A stretch of DNA of 9,832 nt from assembly GCA_016198885.1 (NCBI GenBank), contig JACQHV010000003.1, positions 1-9,832 on the forward strand. The letters are read 5' to 3'. Below the pieces are notes generated by a model. The model did not search any database. It saw only the letters and a program-made list of their open reading frames with translations, and was not told the DNA's origin. This DNA comes from Gammaproteobacteria bacterium (lineage in GTDB: Bacteria; Pseudomonadota; Gammaproteobacteria; Eutrophobiales; Eutrophobiaceae). Positions 5,800 through 9,832 of this stretch are shown here, one piece after another (the first letter of the stretch is position 1; each line of letters begins with the position of its first letter). Position numbers and translations under genes: made by a program.

Positions 5800-6063
5800 T
5801 TATTTTATTTTTTCATCCTCTTTAATCACTTCTCCTTCAATGACGTTTCCCTTCTGATTATTCTGATCAACCTGACTTTCTTCTTTTTTCAGATTAGCCA
5901 GCAGGATGGCGAGGAGGCCAAGGATGATTTCATCGATCATCGGGACCATATCCGGAACCAGCAGGTCGAGGACAAATAAACCGAGTATCAGGAGGAAGAG
6001 GTTTTTGAACTTCAGGCGGTTTGCATACGCCAACAACATGTCAATGGGCGAGATCCGGTTCAT
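5800..6063 (-). CDS. DUF6116-like small membrane protein
   Basis: This 87-residue protein has a short amphipathic N-terminus (MNRISPIDMLLAYANRLKFK). A hydrophobic stretch at about 20-38 (NLFLLILGLFVLDLLVPD) is followed by a second at about 43-57 (IDEIILGLLAILLAN). The tail is charged and polar (KKEESQVDQ...VIKEDEKIK). The VPD...IDEI pattern between the two hydrophobic stretches matches small DUF6116-type inner-membrane proteins of proteobacteria, whose role is unknown. The ATG abuts the A7 tract that begins repeat copy 1, and an in-frame TAG lies 6 bases further upstream. There is no Shine-Dalgarno sequence before the ATG, so insertion of the repeat may have replaced the native translation signals. 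A probable terminator follows the stop. Confidence 0.7.
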   Translation of the reverse strand: MNRISPIDMLLAYANRLKFKNLFLLILGLFVLDLLVPDMVPMIDEIILGLLAILLANLKKEESQVDQNNQKGNVIEGEVIKEDEKIK

Positions 6064-6199
6064 AAAAAAAGTCTAGGGGTCAATCTACGTATTGCTATTC
6101 GTACCAGTCAGCATCAATCTTTATCTTTAATCAAAAACCCAATCTGATACTCTCATCCCTATTCTCCTGATTCCGTTTGAACTTGTTGCCGGGTAATCA
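6064..6199. repeat. repeat copy 1 (overlaps the DUF190 gene end)
   Basis: It aligns with copy 2 (6988-7123): over 6076-6192 versus 7001-7118 I count eight mismatches and one single-base gap. It begins with an A-tract and GTCTA followed by GGGGTCA, shares a 51-52 bp core (6076-6126) with all three copies, and continues with a segment found only in copies 1 and 2. Its right third, from 6159 on, is the 3' end of the DUF190 coding sequence. Confidence 0.92.
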
Positions 6200-6479
6200 G
6201 GCGCTTCCCCGCCATGTTCCTCAAAAAAGGCATCACACGTTCGACGGCATCAGCTGTATCGATAAACTCCACAACAAGCGGCAGTTTGCCCCCCGCGTCC
6301 ACTAACGATGTGGTCTGCACACCGCCATGTCCGGTAAAGCCGGCTACTGCTCTCAGGACCGTTCCCCCTGCCAGGCCGTGCTTGTGCAACATATTCAGAA
6401 TTTCAAGATGCAGCGGACGATGCTGCCATTCATCCGCCTCGTTGATATAGATCGAAACCTTGACCATCTCAACCGGCAT
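6159..6479 (-). CDS. DUF190 protein, CrcB partner
   Basis: This is a protein of about 106 residues from the DUF190 family, which is very often encoded beside crcB. The family resembles small PII-like ferredoxin-fold proteins and is thought to assist or regulate the fluoride channel; this has not been shown for this protein. The pattern is KVSIYINEADEW, then HLEILNMLHKHGLAGGTVLR, AVAGFTGHGG, and KLPLVVEFIDTADAVERVMP. I chose ATG at 6479 (MPVEMVKV), which overlaps the crcB stop (6469-6471) by 11 bases and follows a GGGTGGT sequence. ATG at 6467 (MVKVSIYI) is also possible; a longer form from 6506 would extend back inside crcB. The last codons (VQTESGE) lie in repeat copy 1 and recur in copy 2. 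Confidence 0.85.
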   Translation of the reverse strand: MPVEMVKVSIYINEADEWQHRPLHLEILNMLHKHGLAGGTVLRAVAGFTGHGGVQTTSLVDAGGKLPLVVEFIDTADAVERVMPFLRNMAGKRLITRQQVQTESGE

Positions 6480-6855
6480 GTTGCACCACCCGGGCGAGTG
6501 CCGCACCGGCCAGCACTGCCAGCAAGGCCAGAAGATTGTTGGCCACGAAGTTCACCACCGCAATACTGTAGTGGCCGCCCTCAAGCAGCTTCAAGGTTTC
6601 GAAGCTGTAGCTTGAGAATGTCGTATAGGCGCCACAAAAACCAACGGCAACAAGCAGACGCCAATGCGGATCCGCCAACACCCGTTCCGTTGTCCAGACC
6701 AGAAAAAATCCAAGCACGAGGCTGCCGGTCGCGTTAACGATAAGTGTCCCCAATGGCAAGGACGGTGAAAGAACATTCGCGGCCCAACTGCTCACGACAA
6801 ATCGCAGGTTGGCCCCGACGATTGCACCCAGTGAGATCCAGAGGATATCAGCCAC
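6469..6855 (-). CDS. crcB: CrcB/Fluc fluoride channel
   Basis: This 128-residue inner-membrane protein is a Fluc-type fluoride export channel that works as a dual-topology dimer. The conserved motifs are all present: SLGAIVGANLRF at 8-19, PLGTLIVNATGSLVLGFF at 33-50 with the channel Asn40, and GFCGAYTTFSSYSFETLKLL at 71-90 with the pore Phe and Thr/Ser residues. Four membrane segments fit the hydrophobic pattern. The start is GTG at 6855, with GGAAG about 7 bases upstream. The downstream DUF190 gene overlaps the stop, so the two form an operon. It looks complete. I saw no fluoride riboswitch in the upstream 130 bp. Confidence 0.95.
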   Translation of the reverse strand: MADILWISLGAIVGANLRFVVSSWAANVLSPSLPLGTLIVNATGSLVLGFFLVWTTERVLADPHWRLLVAVGFCGAYTTFSSYSFETLKLLEGGHYSIAVVNFVANNLLALLAVLAGAALARVVQHAG

Positions 6856-6987
6856 TAATTCTTCCGGCCCTGTCGCGGCGCGAATAGATCAAGATATATG
6901 AAGTCATATTCGACTGACCATTCTACACTGATCATGAGGGATTGGTGGGATTGGTATCAGGTCTTGCAATGCCACTTTAATTTTTCA
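6856..6987 (-). other. upstream region of crcB
   Basis: This 132-bp gap precedes crcB. It contains a palindrome ATATGA-AG-TCATAT at 6896-6909 that could be an operator or overlap a promoter. The conserved blocks of the fluoride (crcB) riboswitch are not seen, and no confident -35/-10 pair stands out. Confidence 0.35.
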
Positions 6988-7123
6988 GAAAAATAGTCTT
7001 GGGGTCAAATCTGCGTATTGCTGTTCGCACCAGTCAGCATCAATTGTTATCTTTAATCAAAAACCCAATCTGATACTCTCATTCCTATTCTCCTGATTCC
7101 GTTTGAACCTGGTGCCGGATCAC
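6988..7123. repeat. repeat copy 2 with a captured DUF190 gene end
   Basis: It is the near-identical partner of copy 1 in the same orientation, 925 bp away. On the - strand its right part (7085-7123) still reads VIRHQVQTESGE and a stop, the C-terminal residues of a DUF190 protein, but the gene body is absent and an in-frame stop precedes it. It is therefore a duplicated fragment. The shared 52-bp core is 7001-7052. Confidence 0.92.
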
Positions 7124-7256
7124 TCAGCGAATCACTTTCTAATTCATTATTTAATTTATGGGTTACCCCTTTAATGCGTTTGGCCAAAGCGGATATTCGC
7201 CGGGTCGTGTGGGCCAATTTATGGGGAGAGTGTCAAATTACATTTAAACCAAATTG

Positions 7257-7295
7257 TCCGTGAAAACGGAGGGAAACCACACCTTGTTTTCCCTC
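7257..7295 (+). promoter_or_regulatory. two adjacent potential RNA hairpins in the 5' leader
   Basis: TCCGT-GAAA-ACGGA (7257-7270) forms a 5-bp stem with a GNRA tetraloop. GAGGGAAA (7269-7276) pairs with TTTCCCTC (7288-7295) to give an 8-bp stem. The two overlap by two bases, so they would stack or compete. Their position about 140 nt before the molybdoenzyme start makes a cis-regulatory RNA possible; no known riboswitch was recognised. Confidence 0.35.
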
Positions 7296-7403
7296 ATCAA
7301 TAATCTAGTATTTATGTATATAGAAGAAATATTACATGGGATCGATCCTGTTGGAATCATCAGAACATCCTGGCTACAACAAAATTTGCAGCTAAGTCCT
7401 GTG

Positions 7404-7416
7404 CTTATTCAATAAG
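7404..7416. promoter_or_regulatory. palindrome before the molybdoenzyme gene
   Basis: CTTATT-C-AATAAG is a perfect 6+1+6 palindrome ending 4 bases before the ribosome binding site. It could be a repressor site or a short hairpin in the mRNA. It does not match the FNR consensus. Confidence 0.3.
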
Positions 7417-7432
7417 TTAACGGAGAACTATC

Positions 7433-9571
7433 ATGTCTACACATATAAGTGAAACTAAAATCGTAAGAGGCGCTTGCCCGCAGGATTGTCCAGACACCTG
7501 CGCATTCTTGTACCACGTCGAGGATGGCAAATTGGTAGAAGTGACCGGCGACCCGGATCACCCGATGACCCGCGGTGGGCTATGCGTGAAGCTCAAGGAC
7601 TATGCCGAGCATCACTATAACCCCGACCGCCTGTTGCACGCCATGAAGCGCGTTGGGCCGAAAGGCAGTGGGCAGTTCAAGCAGATCTCTTATGACGATG
7701 CGCTCGCTGAGATCAAGAAGCGTTGGACAGACATTATTGATAAATACGGCTCACAGGCGATCATGAATCACTGTTATTTGGGGAATCAAGGCACACTGAA
7801 CGGTTTGACCAGCGGCGATGCCTTTTTTAACCGGCTTGGCGCCACCATAGGGGAAAAGTGCTACTGTGAATCGGGCTCCTCCACCGCCTGGATTATGACG
7901 GTGGGCCCGACCGGCGGGCTTGATGTGGAAAGCCTCGCCTATTCGAAGTACATCATCGTATGGGCGATGAATATGATGAGTACCAACCTGCACGCCTGGC
8001 CGTTCATCCTTGAGGCGAGAAAGAAAGGCGCAAAGATTGTGGTGATCGACCCCATTCGCACACGCACAGCCAAGCAAGCTGACTGGCACATCCAGATAAG
8101 GCCCGGGACAGATGGTGCCCTGGCGCTGGGTATGATAAACGTGATCATCGCGGAAGATCTGGTAGATCACGACTATGTGGAGAAATACACGATCGGCTTC
8201 GAGGAATTAAAGGAGCGCGCCGCTCAATTTCCCCCGGAAAAGGTCGCCAAGATTACGGGTATTCCGGCGGAAGATATCCGCAAGTTGTCGCGTGAATATG
8301 CAACCAATCAGCCCTCGGCCATTCGCGAAGGCGTGGCCCTTGAGCGTGCCCCGGGTGGTGGTGACGCAATCCGTGCAGTCACCTCATTACCTGCACTCGT
8401 CGGCGCCTGGCGCCATGTCGGGGGTGGCGCTGTCGAGATGCCGATTTGGGAGTTTCCGTTCAATTTTGACTTCATACAGCGGCCTGACTGGATCAAACCG
8501 GGCACGCGTGTCGTCAACGAGCTCGACCTTGGAGCGGCTCTTATGGGCGAGCTGGAACTCGATCCTCCTCTCATGTCCGTGTTCATACATAACTCCAACC
8601 CGGTGTCTCAGCAGCAGAACGCAAATAAACTGATCGAAGGCCTCAAGCGCGAGGAACTGTTCACGGTAGTGAGCGATCTCTTCATTACGGACACTGCGCG
8701 TTATGCCGATATCATCCTTCCGGCAACCTTGCAGGGTGAGCAATATGACCTCCAGGTGACGTGGGGCCATCTGTACGTGATGCTCAACCAACCCGCCATC
8801 AAACCTCCGGGTGAATGCGTGCCCAACATTGAAATGTTCCGCCGTCTCGCAAAGACCATGGGCTTCGATGACGACTACTGGGAAATGACCGACGATGAGT
8901 TGCTGATGAAAATGTATGACTGGAATTCGCCTGCTTTGAAGGACATCACTCTGGAGAAGCTTAAAGAGGCAGGATGGATGCGGCTTAATGTAGGTACGCC
9001 TGACAAGCGGGCTCCACACGCCAAAGGCAACTTCAAAACACCATCGGGAAAATGCGAGTTCAAGGCCAGCGCAGCCGAAAATGGAAACTTTATCGTACCG
9101 GTATGGCGCAATGGCTATAATGAAATGCAACCTGGTGATCCGGTCGATCCCGTACCGAACTATATTCCACCATTTGAGGTATCCGGGGCAGATGAGGAAC
9201 TTGCTAAACGTTATCCAATTAGCCTGATTTCTCCCAAGCCACACGCATACCTGAACTCGCAATATGCAAATGAGCCGGTCCAACAACGCCGTCAAGGCGA
9301 ACAGACTGTCGTTATTCACCCAAAGGATGCTGCAACTCGCAGCATTAATAATGGTGATTATGTACGGGTGTTCAACGATCGTGGCTCATTTGAAGGTAAG
9401 GCTGAGATTAGGGACGACGTTCTGGAAGGATTGGCCGTAGCCAATTTGGGATATTGGCCAAGCTTGAACCGCAGCGGCTCGGCAGTAAATTCAACGACTT
9501 CGTCAGCTCACTGTAATTTGGGCGGAGCCGGTTGTCAGTCAGATAACCTGGTTGAAATCGCAAGAGCTTGA
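7433..9571 (+). CDS. molybdopterin oxidoreductase, DMSO-reductase superfamily
   Basis: This complete 712-residue catalytic protein should bind a Mo or W bis-pterin cofactor and one 4Fe-4S cluster. Cys15-x3-Cys19-x3-Cys23-x27-Cys51 (GACPQDCPDTC...GGLC) holds the cluster, and GDPDHPMTRGGLC is typical. The segment GEKCYCESGSS at 140-150 aligns with the metal-ligand region, making Cys145 the likely Mo/W ligand and not Ser or Asp. VIDPIRTRTAKQADWHIQIR (about 204-223) and GTDGALALGMINV are pterin-binding core motifs. NSNPVSQQQNANK and DTARYADIILPATLQGE follow in the third domain, and SPKPHAYLNSQYANEP starts the C-terminal dinucleotide-binding domain. The N-terminus lacks a twin-arginine signal, so the enzyme is cytoplasmic. 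No iron-sulfur or membrane subunit is adjacent. The substrate cannot be named; stretches resemble both generic BisC-type oxidoreductases and acetylene hydratase. Confidence 0.92.
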   Translation: MSTHISETKIVRGACPQDCPDTCAFLYHVEDGKLVEVTGDPDHPMTRGGLCVKLKDYAEHHYNPDRLLHAMKRVGPKGSGQFKQISYDDALAEIKKRWTDIIDKYGSQAIMNHCYLGNQGTLNGLTSGDAFFNRLGATIGEKCYCESGSSTAWIMTVGPTGGLDVESLAYSKYIIVWAMNMMSTNLHAWPFILEARKKGAKIVVIDPIRTRTAKQADWHIQIRPGTDGALALGMINVIIAEDLVDHDYVEKYTIGFEELKERAAQFPPEKVAKITGIPAEDIRKLSREYATNQPSAIREGVALERAPGGGDAIRAVTSLPALVGAWRHVGGGAVEMPIWEFPFNFDFIQRPDWIKPGTRVVNELDLGAALMGELELDPPLMSVFIHNSNPVSQQQNANKLIEGLKREELFTVVSDLFITDTARYADIILPATLQGEQYDLQVTWGHLYVMLNQPAIKPPGECVPNIEMFRRLAKTMGFDDDYWEMTDDELLMKMYDWNSPALKDITLEKLKEAGWMRLNVGTPDKRAPHAKGNFKTPSGKCEFKASAAENGNFIVPVWRNGYNEMQPGDPVDPVPNYIPPFEVSGADEELAKRYPISLISPKPHAYLNSQYANEPVQQRRQGEQTVVIHPKDAATRSINNGDYVRVFNDRGSFEGKAEIRDDVLEGLAVANLGYWPSLNRSGSAVNSTTSSAHCNLGGAGCQSDNLVEIARA

Positions 9572-9643
9572 AGCTGTGATTGTGTTCGCGTAAACCATCC
9601 GTCCCTGGCATAGCTTTGCAGGGACGGGTGAACATCACAGGCT
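9572..9643 (+). terminator. strong 3' hairpin after the molybdoenzyme gene
   Basis: CATCCGTCCCTG (9596-9607) pairs with CAGGGACGGGTG (9619-9630), 12 bp with one G-U, around an 11-nt loop. An outer stem CTGTGAT (9574-9580) / ATCACAG (9634-9640) extends it. It starts just after the stop codon. There is no immediate T-tract, so it is a 3'-end stabiliser or a non-canonical terminator. Confidence 0.65.
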
Positions 9644-9661
9644 GCGCGATTTGTCTTGCCT

Positions 9662-9737
9662 AAAAAAAGTCCAGGTGAAAATCCAGGGGTCAAATCTGCG
9701 TATTGCTGTTCGCACCAGTCAGCATCAATCTTTATCT
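9662..9737. repeat. repeat copy 3 (core only)
   Basis: The core 9686-9737 differs from copy 2 at only two of 52 positions. It starts with the same A7-GTCCA lead, but a 12-bp insertion (GGTGAAAATCCA, a near-duplication of the lead) precedes GGGGTCA. Similarity to the other copies stops at about 9737, just before the segment that leads into the DUF190 gene end. Confidence 0.9.
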
Positions 9738-9832
9738 GTAGAAGTCACGATTTGATCTGACACCGCACTTGAAAAAGTGAGGGTTACCGGTTTTGATGGA
9801 AGTGCAAACTTTCAATCATAACCATAAAGAGG
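9738..9832 (+). promoter_or_regulatory. leader of a gene starting beyond the window
   Basis: GATTTGATCTGACACC (about 9750-9765) resembles, in reverse complement, the GGGGTCAGA end of the repeats here. CACTT-GAAA-AAGTG follows as a small tetraloop hairpin. The window ends in AAAGAGG, a good Shine-Dalgarno sequence, so a + strand gene probably starts within about 10 bases outside. Confidence 0.4.

Larger units (their letters stand above)
7124..7432 (+). promoter_or_regulatory. leader region of the molybdoenzyme gene
   Basis: These 309 bp contain no convincing gene. They hold an inverted pair TTGGCC / GGGCCAA (about 7179-7216), two adjacent potential hairpins at 7257-7295, an AT-rich tract with TATATA near 7316-7322 that could serve as a -10, a palindrome at 7404-7416, and a good ribosome binding site CGGAGA (7421-7426), 6 bases before the ATG at 7433. 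Confidence 0.5.

Noticed and set aside
6327..6737. 136-residue open frame on the + strand over crcB and the DUF190 gene
   Set aside because: It is antisense to two confidently assigned genes, and its Arg/Pro/Ser-rich sequence is typical of a shadow frame.
6856..6987. Fluoride riboswitch upstream of crcB
   Set aside because: The - strand leader lacks the conserved crcB-motif blocks; only a small palindrome is seen.
7433..7500. Tat export signal on the molybdoenzyme
   Set aside because: The N-terminus MSTHISETKIVRGACPQD has no twin arginine or hydrophobic stretch before the first cluster cysteine.
8387..9319. 310-residue open frame on the - strand inside the molybdoenzyme gene
   Set aside because: It is antisense to a highly conserved coding region, has no ribosome binding site and no recognisable domain, and its composition is that of a reversed coding strand.

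Overview
The window reads like a chromosomal accessory stretch from a proteobacterium, most likely a gammaproteobacterium. The grounds are the gene repertoire (HicBA, YefM/RelE and ParE-type toxin-antitoxin pairs, an Mth938-like protein, a DUF6116-like membrane protein, CrcB with a DUF190 partner, an IS3-family transposase remnant) and mixed base composition. No rRNA, tRNA or CRISPR is visible, so the taxonomic call is an inference.

Left part (1-5226), all genes on the + strand: a hicB antitoxin with a frameshifted hicA; a YefM-like/RelE-like pair preceded by five GTACA units with an exact 9-bp period; a secreted two-repeat PepSY-type protein; a nested inverted repeat; an AT-rich orphan gene of unknown function; a second pair (small antitoxin and ParE-like toxin) with a 15-bp palindrome just before its start; an Mth938/AAMDC-like protein; and an AT-rich FRG-domain gene followed by a gene for a protein with an HNH-like Cys/His cluster. 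Three toxin-antitoxin loci in 3 kb plus the FRG/HNH-like pair give this part a defence or stability island character.

Middle (5227-7123): a 28-bp perfect inverted repeat 60 bp apart, the C-terminal remnant of an IS3-family transposase (- strand), then a - strand group: crcB (fluoride channel) overlapping a DUF190 gene, and further downstream a small DUF6116-like membrane protein. A repeat of about 120-135 bp occurs on both sides of crcB-DUF190 (about 6064-6199 and 6988-7123). The right copy carries the last nine or so codons of a DUF190 gene, so it records a duplication of the end of this locus rather than a purely non-coding repeat. A third copy, sharing only the first half, lies at 9662-9737.

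Right part (7124-9832): a 310-bp leader with two adjacent potential RNA hairpins and a palindrome, then a complete 712-residue molybdopterin oxidoreductase of the DMSO-reductase superfamily with an N-terminal 4Fe-4S motif and no Tat signal, apparently without electron-transfer subunits next to it. It ends in a strong 3' hairpin. After the third repeat copy, the window stops at what looks like a ribosome binding site of a gene beginning just outside.

Strongest leads: the repeat family with its captured gene end around crcB, the 9-bp operator array of the YefM/RelE pair, the FRG + HNH-like gene pair, and the structured leader ahead of the molybdoenzyme.
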